Shown: positions 1 through 10,308 of the stretch, piece after piece | Layout of the letters: the number at the start of each line of letters is the position of its first letter | Numbering within the stretch: position 1 is the first letter of the stretch | Assembly (NCBI GenBank): GCA_016806145.1 | Contig: CP063166.1 | Location: forward strand, 5,456,001 to 5,520,000 | From: Variovorax paradoxus | GTDB lineage: Bacteria > Pseudomonadota > Gammaproteobacteria > Burkholderiales > Burkholderiaceae_C | DNA: 64,000 bases | Reading direction: 5' to 3' | The notes under the pieces: model-generated | What the model saw: only the letters and a program-made list of their open reading frames with translations | Databases searched by the model: none | Told to the model about the DNA's origin: nothing | Translations under genes and position numbers: made by a program

Positions 1-1484
<1,484 letters not shown>

Positions 1485-1522
1485 GCGGGAGAGTGTTCGC
1501 CGCGTGCGCCGGGAGCGTCAAA

Positions 1523-1548
1523 TTGAATCGGGACATGCTCCGATTCAA
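1523..1548. promoter_or_regulatory. Palindromic operator candidate, site 1
   Basis: Perfect 9-bp inverted repeat TTGAATCGG / CCGATTCAA with an 8-bp spacer whose centre is CATG. It lies just upstream of the FdhF/YdeP-like gene. A near copy occurs at 10257-10282 upstream of the OFA transporter, and similarity between the sites extends beyond the arms (both begin GTCAAATT on the left). This is seen directly. The regulator is unknown; the spacing is not the classical LysR T-N11-A. Confidence 0.6.
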
Positions 1549-1580
1549 AACGGAAATGACGGGGCCCGCGCCGGGCCGGC

Positions 1581-2495
1581 TCAGCCCGCGGCGCGCGGCG
1601 CCAGCACCTCCTCGACGAAGCCGATGAAGGCGCGCACCTTGGCGGCCGGCAGGTGGCGCGAGGGATAGAGCACGTGCAGCGAGAAGCGCTCGTCGGGCCA
1701 GTCGGGAAAGAGGTCGACCAGTTGCCCCGCATCGAGCAGTTCCTGGATGCCCAGCGCCTTGATCTGCGCGATGCCCGCGCCCGCGACGCAGGCGCCGAGG
1801 ATGGTGCCGGGATCGGTCAGCAGCAGCCGGCCCGCGGTCGGCACCTCGATGGCCTTGCGGCCGCGGCGGAACTCCCAGGCGAAGGGCTGGCCGGTCAGCG
1901 GATCGCGCACCTGGATGCAGACATGCCGGGCGAGCTCGGCCGGCTTCGCGGGCCGGCCGTGGCGCGCGAGGTAGCCGGGTGCGGCCACGGTCGCGACGCG
2001 GGTCTCGATCAGCTTGCGCGCCACCAGCGAGGAGGCCGGCGGCGTGCCGAAGCGCAGCGCGATGTCGAAGCCCTCGCCCACGAGGTCGCCGAGCTGGTCG
2101 CGCGCGATGAGCTCGAGCGAGAGCTGCGGATGCCGCTCGACGAAGCGGTGGATGTGCGGCGCCAGCAGCAGCCGCGAGGTGAAGGCGTCGACGTTGACGC
2201 GCAGCCGGCCCTGCACCGCGCCCGCGGAGCCGCTGGCGCGCGTCACCGCGTCCTCGATGCCGAGCACCAGCGGATTGATGCTGGCGTAGAGCTCGCGGCC
2301 CTCGTCGGTCAGGCCCAGCGAGCGCGTGGTGCGGTCGAGCAGCCGCACGCCGATGCGCGCCTCGAGCCGCGCGATGGCCCGGCTCACGCCCGAGGGCGTG
2401 ACGCCCAGTGCATCGGCCGCCTTGGCGAAGCTGCCGCTGTCGACGACGGCGGCGAGCACGCTGACGTTGGAGAGCAGTCGTCCGTCGAGAGCCAT
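1581..2495 (-). CDS. LysR-family transcriptional regulator
   Basis: 304 residues, the normal length for LysR regulators. The N-terminal winged helix-turn-helix spans about residues 5-64 (SFAKAADALGVTPSGVSRAI, then LLDRTTRSLGLTDEGR), followed by a periplasmic-binding-protein-like effector domain. It belongs to the CrgA/DsdC-like branch common in betaproteobacteria. It is divergent from the NmrA-like gene at 2605 with 109 bp between starts, the standard arrangement in which a LysR protein controls its divergent neighbour and itself. A short inverted repeat (2505-2521) lies right beside its start. The effector is not predictable. It could instead act on the downstream molybdoenzyme. Confidence 0.93.
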   Translation of the reverse strand: MALDGRLLSNVSVLAAVVDSGSFAKAADALGVTPSGVSRAIARLEARIGVRLLDRTTRSLGLTDEGRELYASINPLVLGIEDAVTRASGSAGAVQGRLRVNVDAFTSRLLLAPHIHRFVERHPQLSLELIARDQLGDLVGEGFDIALRFGTPPASSLVARKLIETRVATVAAPGYLARHGRPAKPAELARHVCIQVRDPLTGQPFAWEFRRGRKAIEVPTAGRLLLTDPGTILGACVAGAGIAQIKALGIQELLDAGQLVDLFPDWPDERFSLHVLYPSRHLPAAKVRAFIGFVEEVLAPRAAG

Positions 2496-2504
2496 GGATT
2501 CATC

Positions 2505-2521
2505 CGTGATTTGAAGTCACG
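2505..2521. promoter_or_regulatory. Inverted repeat between divergent LysR and NmrA-like genes
   Basis: CGTGA-N7-TCACG. It contains TGA-N7-TCA (13 bp), which satisfies a T-N11-A LysR-box pattern, and lies 10-26 bp upstream of the LysR start. A regulatory role is inferred from position and symmetry only. Confidence 0.4.
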
Positions 2522-2604
2522 AATGATATGAGCTGCCCGGCATTTACTCAAAGGCCCACGATTCCTAGCATTCACCCCGTCGCATTCGTTCAAGGAGAAA
2601 TCAC

Positions 2605-3465
2605 ATGCATGCCATCACTGGAATCACGGGCAAGGTCGGCGGTGCCGCCGCGCGCGCCCTGCTCGCTTCGGGCCAGAAAGTCCGCGCCGTCGTGCGCGAT
2701 GGCTACAAGGCCCGGCCCTGGGCCGCGCTCGGTTGCGAGGTCGCCGTCGCCGAGATGGAAGACGCCGACGCGCTGGCGCGCGCCTTCGCCGATTGCACCG
2801 GCGTGTTCGTGCTGCCGCCGCCGTGCTTCGATCCGCTGCCGGGCTATCCCGAGGCACGCGCATCCATCGCCGCGGTGCGCCAGGCGCTCGAGGTGGCGCG
2901 GCCCGCGCGCGTGGTCTGCCTCTCGACCGTGGGGGCGCAGGCCGCGCAGCCGAACCTGCTGAGCCAGCGCTCGCTGATGGAAGAAGCGCTGTCGCCCCTG
3001 CCGCTGCCGCTCGCGCTGCTGCGGCCGGCCTGGTTCCTCGACAACCTGGCCTGGGACGTGGCCCCGGCGCGCGAACGCGGCGTGCTGCCCGGCTTCCTGC
3101 AGCCGCTCGATCGGCCGATGCCGATGGTCTCGACGCTCGACGTGGGCCGCGTGGCCGCCGAACTGCTGCAGGAGAACTGGCAGGGCCGGCGTGTGGTCGA
3201 GCTCGAGGGCCCGACGCGCGTGACGCAGCACGAGATCGCCGCCGCCTTCGCGCGCGTGCTCGGCCGGCCGGTGCAGGCCGAGGCCGTGCCGCGCCAGACC
3301 TGGGGCGCGCTGTTCCGCGAACAGGGCATGCGCGACCCGGTGCCGCGCATCCAGATGCTCGACGGCTTCAACGAGGGCTGGATCGCGTTCGAGGGCGACG
3401 CTGCCTCGGTGCGCAAGGGGCGCGTGACGCTCGAGGACGTGGTGCGCCAGCTCGTGGCCGGCTGA
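2605..3465 (+). CDS. NmrA-like NAD(P)-binding protein
   Basis: 286 residues. The N-terminus carries the dinucleotide-binding GITGKVGG motif (about residues 6-13) of an atypical short-chain dehydrogenase fold, as in NmrA/HSCARG and the QorB-type quinone reductases. The usual catalytic YxxxK is not evident, so it may be a redox sensor or an NAD(P)H-dependent reductase; the substrate is unknown. A good ribosome-binding site (AAGGAGAA) precedes the ATG. It is divergent from a LysR regulator that probably controls it, and convergent with modC, whose stop is 6 bp beyond this one. Confidence 0.85.
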   Translation: MHAITGITGKVGGAAARALLASGQKVRAVVRDGYKARPWAALGCEVAVAEMEDADALARAFADCTGVFVLPPPCFDPLPGYPEARASIAAVRQALEVARPARVVCLSTVGAQAAQPNLLSQRSLMEEALSPLPLPLALLRPAWFLDNLAWDVAPARERGVLPGFLQPLDRPMPMVSTLDVGRVAAELLQENWQGRRVVELEGPTRVTQHEIAAAFARVLGRPVQAEAVPRQTWGALFREQGMRDPVPRIQMLDGFNEGWIAFEGDAASVRKGRVTLEDVVRQLVAG

Positions 3466-3471
3466 GCCAGC

Positions 3472-4259
<788 letters not shown>

Positions 4260-4263
<4 letters not shown>

Positions 4264-5024
4264 GGTTTGCCGAAACCATAGCGCGTGAGCACCTCCCGTG
4301 CCGCGTCGCTCGAGAGGAAATCGATGAAGTCCTTGGCCACGGCCTTCTGCTTGCTCTCGGCCACCACGGCGATCGGGTAGGTCACGGGGCTGTTGCCGCT
4401 GGGCGTGAGCACGATCTTGACCTTGTCGCCCATCACGGCCGCGTCGGTGCGGTAGACGAAGCCGGCCTCGACCTCGCCGCGGCCCACGTAGTCGAGCACC
4501 TGGCGCACGCTGTCGGCCTGCACGAACTTGGGCTCTAGCGTGGTCCAGAGGTTGGCGGCATCGAGGACCTGCTTGGTGTAGCGGCCGACCGGCACGGTGG
4601 CTGTCTTGCCGACGGCGATCTTCTTCACGGCCGGGCCGGCCAGGTCCTGCAGGCTCTTGACGCCCACGCCGTCCTTCGACGGCTCGATCAGCACCAGGCT
4701 GTTGCTGACGAAGTTCTTGCGCGTATCGGTGTCGATGTGCTTCTGCTCGACGCCGCGGTTCATGGTCTCCTGGTCCGCGCTCGCGAACACGTCGACCGGC
4801 GCGCCCTGGCCGATCTGCTGCAGCAGCACGCCCGAGGCGGCGAAATTGAAGCGCACCGTGGTGCCGGCCTTCGCGGCCTCGAACTTGGGACCGATCTCCT
4901 TGAAGGCGTCGGTCAGGCTGGCCGCGGCCGAGACGGTGATCTGCTGCGCGGCGGCCCCGATCGGAATCGCCAGGGCGAGGACGGAAGCGAGGGCGAGGGA
5001 CGACAAGGCGCGGATGGAACGCAT
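4260..5024 (-). CDS. modA: Molybdate-binding periplasmic protein
   Basis: 254 residues with a Sec signal peptide (basic MRSIR, hydrophobic core, AAA cleavage near residue 26). The mature protein starts with the family pattern ITVSAAASLTDAF and continues with FNFAASGVLLQQI and GAPVDVFASADQ, the oxyanion-binding segments of ModA. It captures molybdate in the periplasm and delivers it to ModB/ModC. It lies 18 bp downstream of modB and overlaps modC by 4 bp, so all three are one transcript. The order B-A-C differs from the A-B-C order of E. coli. Confidence 0.95.
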
Positions 5025-5042
5025 GCGAAGCTCCTGGATGAA

Positions 5043-5726
5043 TCAGCGAAGGGAAAAGAAGCGGTTGGACAGCACCAGCACCGTGATCGACAGCAGCGAG
5101 GTCACGATCACCAGCAGCAGCGCGAGGTCGTCGTGGCCGGCCTGCACGGCGTCGTAGATCGCCATCGACAGGGTCTGGGTCTGTTGCGGGATCGAGCCGG
5201 CCACCATCAGCGAGGCGCCGAACTCGCCCATGGCGCGCGCGAACGCCAGCAGCGTGCCGGCCAGGATGCCGGGCCAGGCCAGCGGCAGGGTGACGCGCAC
5301 GAACACCGAGAAGCGCGACTGGCGCAAGGTGCTGGCCGCGGCCTCGAGCGAGCGGTCGACGCCCGCGAAAGCGGCGCTGGCCGACTTGAGCACCAGCGGC
5401 AGCGCGACCACGGCCGAGGCCACCACGGCGCCATGCCAGCTGAAGATGATGGTGTAGTCGAAGTGCTCGCGCAGCCACGCCCCGAGCGGGCTGCGCCGGC
5501 CCGCCACCACCAGGATGCCGTAGCCGATGACCGTGGGCGGCAGCACCAGCGGCAGCATGAACACCGCCTCGAGCACGCTATGGCCCCAGAAATGCTTGCG
5601 CGCGAACAGCCAGCCCAGGGCCAGCCCGACGACCAGCGCGAGCAGCGTCGCCACGCTGGCGACCTGGATCGACAGCACCAGCGGATGCCAGTCGGTCTGC
5701 GTGATGAGCGATTGCGTCGTGTTCAT
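5043..5726 (-). CDS. modB: Molybdate ABC transporter permease
   Basis: 227 residues with about five transmembrane segments and the permease motif around AFARAMGEFGASLMVAG (EAA loop contacting ModC). The chosen ATG at 5726 (MNTTQSL) gives the usual family length and N-terminus; an in-frame ATG at 5750 adds eight residues and is possible. Neither has a strong ribosome-binding site. First gene of the modBAC operon, divergent from the small gene at 5951, with a 224-bp intergenic region that should contain the promoter. I could not recognise a ModE box there. Confidence 0.93.
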   Translation of the reverse strand: MNTTQSLITQTDWHPLVLSIQVASVATLLALVVGLALGWLFARKHFWGHSVLEAVFMLPLVLPPTVIGYGILVVAGRRSPLGAWLREHFDYTIIFSWHGAVVASAVVALPLVLKSASAAFAGVDRSLEAAASTLRQSRFSVFVRVTLPLAWPGILAGTLLAFARAMGEFGASLMVAGSIPQQTQTLSMAIYDAVQAGHDDLALLLVIVTSLLSITVLVLSNRFFSLR

Positions 5727-5950
5727 GAAGATACGGCGTGATTGTTGCATGACGCGCCGGAACGGCTCGGCGATGAAACATGGGTTCCAGGTTTTATTAG
5801 GGTAAATCCAGTGTGCGGCGAGCGCGCGACGGGTGCGCATCCCAAGGCTCCTCCATATACTGGCAGATACAGCGTCGCAGGCCTTTACCCCCGGGGCCGC
5901 GGCGCCAGATCCACCCCCTGTCCCACGAGGACCCCGACCGACCGCCGACC

Positions 5951-6208
5951 ATGCGCGCCTCCGCCCACGACACCGTTGTCCGCTCGATCTCCGGCCGGCC
6001 CGAGCTGCGCCAGGTGACGCAGGTCCAGGAATGGCGCGTCGAGCGCACGCTCGACGACGACGGCGGCGTGGTGCTGTCGATCGTGGCGCCGGGCGGCGAG
6101 AGCCAGTCCTTCCTGGTCGGCCAGGCCGACGCGCACGACATCGGCGAGGTGCTGCGCCGCAAGGCCGCCTGGGTCGAGCGGCTCGAACACGGGGAACCGC
6201 AGCGCTGA
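5951..6208 (+). CDS. Conserved hypothetical protein next to the mod operon
   Basis: 85 residues, charged, with no signal peptide or membrane segment. Not recognised. Its middle part (QEWRVERTLDDDGGVVLSIV) looks like a small beta-rich fold. Typical codon usage and its fit 2 bp before the downstream nitroreductase gene argue that it is real. It is divergent from modB, so it may share the mod control region. No function is assigned. Confidence 0.6.
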   Translation: MRASAHDTVVRSISGRPELRQVTQVQEWRVERTLDDDGGVVLSIVAPGGESQSFLVGQADAHDIGEVLRRKAAWVERLEHGEPQR

Positions 6209-6210
6209 CC

Positions 6211-6858
6211 ATGAGGTGGCGCCACATGACGGGTGCCGAGCGCATCCTCGAAGTGCTGCTGACGCGGCGTTCGGTCTCGCCGCGCCGGCTGCGGCCGCCC
6301 GGCCCCAATCCCGAGGAACTCGACGGCCTGCTGCAGGCCGGCCTGCGCGCGCCCGACCATGGCGCGCTGCACCCCTGGCGCGTGATCGAGTTCAGGCCCG
6401 CGAGCCGCGAGGCCCTGGCCGACTGCTTCGAACAGGAGAAGCTGCGGCGCGACCCGCTCGCGAGCCCCGCCGACCTGGGCCGCGCGCGCGAGCACGCGTT
6501 GCGGCCGCCGCTGCTGCTGGCCTTCGTGGTGTCGCCGCGCGCGCGCAGCCAGGTGCCCGCGCGCGAGCAGTGGCTCAGTGCCGGCGCGGCGCTCGGCAAC
6601 ATCCTGAGCGCGGCGCACCAGCTCGGCTACGGCGCGATCGTGCTGAGCGGCGAGCGCTGCTTCGACGAGACGCTGGCGCGCCAGCTCGGCGTGCAGCCCG
6701 GCGAGGAGCTGGTCGGCTTCATCAGCGTGGGCACGATCGCGGAAGCACCGCCGCAGCCGCGCGAGACACTGTCGCAGAACGTATGGTCGTGCTGGCAGGG
6801 CGAGGCGCCGTGGGTGGCGTCGCCCGGCGCGCTACCGCCGCCGCCGGAAGCCGGCTAG
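6211..6858 (+). CDS. YdjA-like nitroreductase family protein
   Basis: 215 residues. The FMN-binding RRSVS motif near the N-terminus, GLRAPDHGALHPWRVIEF, and the C-terminal segment GYGAIVLSGERCFDE match the small YdjA-type nitroreductases, which are FMN-dependent NAD(P)H oxidoreductases of uncertain physiological substrate. An alternative ATG at 6226 (MTGAERIL) would give 210 residues and matches the family start better. It begins 2 bp after the preceding small gene. Its stop codon overlaps that of the convergent trmO gene. Confidence 0.87.
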   Translation: MRWRHMTGAERILEVLLTRRSVSPRRLRPPGPNPEELDGLLQAGLRAPDHGALHPWRVIEFRPASREALADCFEQEKLRRDPLASPADLGRAREHALRPPLLLAFVVSPRARSQVPAREQWLSAGAALGNILSAAHQLGYGAIVLSGERCFDETLARQLGVQPGEELVGFISVGTIAEAPPQPRETLSQNVWSCWQGEAPWVASPGALPPPPEAG

Positions 6859-7352
6859 CGCATCCGGTCGTCGGAGCGCGTGTCGGGCAGCCGCTCGAGC
6901 CGCGCGCTGAACCAGCCCACGCGCTCGGTCTCGCGCACGTCGAAGCGCGGCACGTAGGGCTTGATGTCGAGCACCGGGGTGCCGTCCATCATGTCGTTGC
7001 CGCTGAAGTGCAGGATGCGGCCCTCCACCGCCGTGAGCCGCACGATCGACAGCCCCAGCCGATTGGGCCGCGCGGGCGCGCGCGTGGCGAAGACGCCGTG
7101 CGAACTGTCGTCGAGGAAGGGCACGACCTCGAGCTTCTCGTTCTCGCAGGCATGCAGCCGCGTGATCAGGATCAGGTAGTCGAAGCCCTCGATGTCGCGC
7201 AGCCCCGGCACGAATTCTGGATGGACCTCGACGCGGCCCGTCTCCTCGGGCGCGCCCGCGGTCTGGATCGGCATGCCGGTGGCCTCGGTGAAGCGGCTGC
7301 GCACCACGCCCACGGAGCGCAGCACGATCTGGTCGCGCGCTTCGGCGCTCAT
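6855..7352 (-). CDS. trmO: TrmO/TsaA-type tRNA t6A37 methyltransferase
   Basis: 165 residues. The sequence has the TsaA-fold signatures: SVGVVRSRFTEATGMPIQ, the FDYLILITRLHACEN stretch, FATRAPARPNRLGLSIVRL (the RSPxRPNPIG-like SAM-binding loop) and GTPVLDIKPYVP. TrmO uses SAM to N6-methylate t6A37 in tRNA-Thr. E. coli TrmO is about 235 residues, so this is the short form lacking the C-terminal extension. Its ATG overlaps the stop of the ModE-type gene, so a molybdate-type regulator and TrmO are made from one message, an unexpected pairing for a plain tRNA modifier. Confidence 0.85.
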   Translation of the reverse strand: MSAEARDQIVLRSVGVVRSRFTEATGMPIQTAGAPEETGRVEVHPEFVPGLRDIEGFDYLILITRLHACENEKLEVVPFLDDSSHGVFATRAPARPNRLGLSIVRLTAVEGRILHFSGNDMMDGTPVLDIKPYVPRFDVRETERVGWFSARLERLPDTRSDDRMR

Positions 7353-7696
7353 GGCGCGAGCAGCCTCGTGAGCGCGCGGATGTCGGCGGCCGTGGCGAGC
7401 CGCGCGGCGTTCTCGATCGCGCGGTAGTGCTTGACGATCTCCTCGCCCACCGGCGTGAGCGCGGTGCCGCCGCCATGCGAACCGCCGGCGGCGGTGTTCA
7501 CCGCGGGCGAGCTCAGCGCATGGTTCATCTCGTCGATCAGCATCCAGGCACGCCGGTACGACATGCCCAGCAGCCGGGCCGCGCCCGAGATCGAGCCGGT
7601 CTCGGCCACGGCCTCGAGCACGGCGATCTTGCCGGGGCCGATGGCGATGACGTCGTCGCGGTAGACGCGCAGGCGGAACTGGACTTTGGATTTCAT
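7349..7696 (-). CDS. ModE-type winged-helix regulator, DNA-binding domain only
   Basis: 115 residues. It shows the N-terminal ModE domain almost exclusively: IGPGKIAVLEAVAETGSISG followed by the recognition-helix region GMSYRRAWMLIDEMN, and a glycine-rich wing. Full ModE is about 260 residues with two molbindin (Mop) domains that bind molybdate; these are absent here. It may sense nothing itself or need a partner. It is the first gene of an overlapping pair with trmO. The likely target is the mod operon 1.6 kb away, but this is inferred from family only. Confidence 0.85.
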   Translation of the reverse strand: MKSKVQFRLRVYRDDVIAIGPGKIAVLEAVAETGSISGAARLLGMSYRRAWMLIDEMNHALSSPAVNTAAGGSHGGGTALTPVGEEIVKHYRAIENAARLATAADIRALTRLLAP

Positions 7697-7866
7697 GGCG
7701 GACGGAAAAAGCGCGGGCGTGGGCGAGAAGGGTAAACGATGCAGCGACCGGCCCGGCCGCCGGATTACCCGATGGCGCGGACTCGCCCGTCGAAGTCGTC
7801 ATGTCAGAATGAACACAGCGCCAGGGCCGGCCCACGCCGGCTGGCCATCGGATGAGGAATCGAAGC

Positions 7867-8442
7867 ATGCGCCCCCTGTCCCTCGAAGCCTCCGGCAGCA
7901 CCGCGCGCGGGCTGCTCGGCATCGCCGCGATCGTCGCCCTGCTCGCGGGCTGCGCCGGCACGCCGCCCACCGCACCGGCCGCGGCCACGGGCCATGGCCC
8001 CTCGGCCAGCGACGAGGCCTCGCCGGCCTTCACGGTCTCGGGGGCGGTACTCAAGCGCGCGCGCTTCGATCTCGCCGAGCTGCGCGCCATGCCCGCGACC
8101 ACGCTCACGGTCGGTGCCGACACCTACACGGGCGTGAGCCTGTGGTCGCTGCTCAACGATCCCGCGGTCGGGTTGCAGGCCGATGCGCGCGTGCGCAACC
8201 CGCTGCTGTCGATGTACGTGGTGGCCGTCGGCAGCGATGGCTACCGCGCGGTGGTGTCGCTGGGGGAGATGTCGCCGGAGTTCGGCAACAAAACGGCGCT
8301 GCTGGCCTATGCGCGCAATGGCACGTCGCTGGGCCGCAACGGCGCGGCACGCCTGGTGGTGGCCGGCGACCAGAAGCCGGGCCGTTCGGTGGCGCGGCTG
8401 GCCGCGATCGAGGTGTTCGCGGCGCAGCCTTCGGGGCGCTGA
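7867..8442 (+). CDS. Lipoprotein with sulfite-oxidase-like molybdopterin domain
   Basis: 191 residues. A lipobox (LLAG-Cys29) predicts a membrane-anchored periplasmic lipoprotein. The body (AVLKRARFDLAELRAMPATTLTV, then YTGVSLWSLL and ALLAYARNG) resembles the molybdopterin-binding domain of the sulfite oxidase family. Cys29 is the only cysteine, so the molybdenum-ligating Cys of true sulfite oxidases is missing. It may bind a cofactor without Mo ligation, or be a structural relic. The start at 7867 was chosen because GAGGAA lies about 8 bp upstream; an ATG at 7852 is possible. Convergent with the OFA transporter gene. Confidence 0.75.
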   Translation: MRPLSLEASGSTARGLLGIAAIVALLAGCAGTPPTAPAAATGHGPSASDEASPAFTVSGAVLKRARFDLAELRAMPATTLTVGADTYTGVSLWSLLNDPAVGLQADARVRNPLLSMYVVAVGSDGYRAVVSLGEMSPEFGNKTALLAYARNGTSLGRNGAARLVVAGDQKPGRSVARLAAIEVFAAQPSGR

Positions 8443-8449
8443 GGATGAG

Positions 8450-8470
8450 GCCGGGGCCGCGGGCCCCGGC
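8450..8470. terminator. GC-rich hairpin between convergent genes
   Basis: Perfect 9-bp stem GCCGGGGCC / GGCCCCGGC with a 3-nt loop, in the 34-bp gap between the convergent lipoprotein and OFA transporter genes. There is no clear T-tract, so it is only a possible bidirectional terminator. Confidence 0.4.
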
Positions 8471-8476
8471 GTGGGT

Positions 8477-10168
8477 TCAGTGGAAGAACTTGGCCGCGCT
8501 GATCAGCGTCTTGTAGACGCCCCAGGCCAGCGGAATGCCCACCGCCGCCCACGCCAGCACCACGACCGCCGGGCTCACCGTGTCGGCACGGCCCGAGCCC
8601 TCGCCCACTTCGGAGGCCGCGGCCTTCTCGTGCGCGAGCTTCTTCTCGATGGCGAGTTCGGCATCGCTCATGAAGTGCTTGTCGGCCACCGGGCGCACCA
8701 GCAGGTTGGCGATGAAGCCGATCGCCAGCATGCCCACGAGGATGTACATGGTCTGGTTGTAGACCTGCTCGCGCGGCAGGCCCAGGCCGAGCTGGTACTC
8801 GCGCATGTAGTTCACGACCACCGGGCCGAGGATGCCGGCCGTGGCCCAGGCCGTCAGCAGGCGGCCATGGATGGCGCCCACGAACTGGGTGCCGAACAGG
8901 TCGGCCAGGTAGGCCGGCACCGTGGAGAAACCGCCGCCGTACATCGAGACGATGATGCAGCACGCGCCCACGAACAGCAGCTTGCTGCCCGCGCCGGCCG
9001 ACGAGGGGATGCTCGCGTAGAGCACCGCGCCGAGCACGAAGAACACGGTGTAGGTGAGCTTGCGGCCGAGCTTGTCGGACAGGCTGGCCCAGACGAAGCG
9101 CCCGCCGATGTTGAACAGCGACAGCAGCGCGGTGAAGCCGCCGGCCACGACCGCGATGGCCGCGAGCTGGGTCTTGTCGAGTTCGCCGAACTTGCCCGGC
9201 AGGTCGATCAGCGCGCCGCCGAACACTTCCTGCAGCATCGGCGAGGAGATGCCGATCACGCCGATGCCGGCGCTCACGTTCATGCACAGCACCAGCCACA
9301 CGAGCCAGAACTGCGGAATGCCCCAGACCTTCTTCACGTGCACGTGGCGCTGCGTGATCATGGCGTTGCCGGCCTGCGCGGGCGGCGGCGTCCAGCCGGC
9401 CGGCTTCCAGCCCGTGGGCGGCACGCGGTAGCCGAGCGCGCCGGCCATCATGAAGACGAAGTAGCCGATGGCCATCACGACGAAGGTCTGCATCACGCCG
9501 ACGTCGTGGGCGTTGGAGAAGCGCTTCATGAGGTCGACCGCGAGCGGCGAGCCGATCATCGCGCCGCCGCCGAAGCCCATGATGGCCATGCCGGTGGCCA
9601 TGCCGCGGCGGTCGGGGAACCACTTGATGAGCGTGCTGACCGGCGAGATATAGCCCAGGCCCAGCCCGATGCCGCCGATGACGCCCGAGCCGAGGATCAT
9701 GAGCCAGAACTGGTGCAGGTGGATGCCCAGCGCCGACAGCAGCATGCCGCCGCACCAGCACACGGCCGACACGACGCCGGCCTTGCGCGGACCCGCGCGT
9801 TCGAGCCAGCCGCCCCACAGGGCCGCCGAGCAGCCGAGGAAGACGAAGAACAGGGTGTACATCCAGCCCAGCGTGGCCACACGCCAATCGCAGTTCGTGG
9901 CGAACAGCTCGGCGAAGAAGCTCATCTCGCGCGCGCAGGCCTGGGCGCCGGTGCCGGCGGTGGCGAGCGCCTTCGACAGCGGCAGCCAGAACACCGAGAA
10001 GCCATAGGCCATGCCGATGCACAGGTGGATGGCCAATGCTGCAGGCGGGACCAGCCAGCGGTTGTAGCCGGGGCCGGCGATGATGCGTTCCTTGTCGAGG
10101 AAGCCGGGCGCTGCGCCCGAGCCCTGGATGCGATCTCCCTCGAGAACGCCTGCAGTTGAACCTGCCAT
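8477..10168 (-). CDS. OFA-family MFS transporter (oxalate/formate antiporter type)
   Basis: 563 residues, about 12 transmembrane helices plus extended termini. Residues such as GMAYGFSVFWLPLSK, LGLGLGYISPVSTLIKWFPDRRG and MGFGGGAMIGSPLA are characteristic of the oxalate:formate antiporter family. The start at 10168 (MAGSTAGVLEGDR) has an upstream AGGAG site; upstream in-frame codons are less likely. It probably exchanges or imports small carboxylates; the actual substrate is not determined by sequence. It is preceded by a palindrome shared with the FdhF/YdeP-like gene and by a LysR gene on the same strand. Confidence 0.9.
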   Translation of the reverse strand: MAGSTAGVLEGDRIQGSGAAPGFLDKERIIAGPGYNRWLVPPAALAIHLCIGMAYGFSVFWLPLSKALATAGTGAQACAREMSFFAELFATNCDWRVATLGWMYTLFFVFLGCSAALWGGWLERAGPRKAGVVSAVCWCGGMLLSALGIHLHQFWLMILGSGVIGGIGLGLGYISPVSTLIKWFPDRRGMATGMAIMGFGGGAMIGSPLAVDLMKRFSNAHDVGVMQTFVVMAIGYFVFMMAGALGYRVPPTGWKPAGWTPPPAQAGNAMITQRHVHVKKVWGIPQFWLVWLVLCMNVSAGIGVIGISSPMLQEVFGGALIDLPGKFGELDKTQLAAIAVVAGGFTALLSLFNIGGRFVWASLSDKLGRKLTYTVFFVLGAVLYASIPSSAGAGSKLLFVGACCIIVSMYGGGFSTVPAYLADLFGTQFVGAIHGRLLTAWATAGILGPVVVNYMREYQLGLGLPREQVYNQTMYILVGMLAIGFIANLLVRPVADKHFMSDAELAIEKKLAHEKAAASEVGEGSGRADTVSPAVVVLAWAAVGIPLAWGVYKTLISAAKFFH

Positions 10169-10256
10169 ATCACTCCTAAATTGCCGGATCTGGGAAAACG
10201 GACTGTTGAAAATTTCCGGCGGCGGAGTGTGGTCGGGGCAGCCCCGCGCCGTCAAA

Positions 10257-10282
10257 TTCGATCGGCGCATGGGCCGATTCAA
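10257..10282. promoter_or_regulatory. Palindromic operator candidate, site 2
   Basis: TTCGATCGG-N8-CCGATTCAA, the imperfect counterpart of the site at 1523-1548. The right arm is identical; the left arm differs at two of nine positions; the central CATG and the flanking GTCAAATT are conserved. It lies about 90-115 bp upstream of the OFA transporter start and downstream of the LysR gene. It is probably bound by the same regulator as site 1. Confidence 0.55.
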
Positions 10283-10308
10283 GAACTAAATGGCGACGGC
10301 CCCTCGCG

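Noticed and set aside
5727..5950. Molybdenum-cofactor riboswitch or ModE box before modB
   Set aside because: I could not recognise the paired helices of the Moco RNA motif or a conserved ModE palindrome in these 224 bp.
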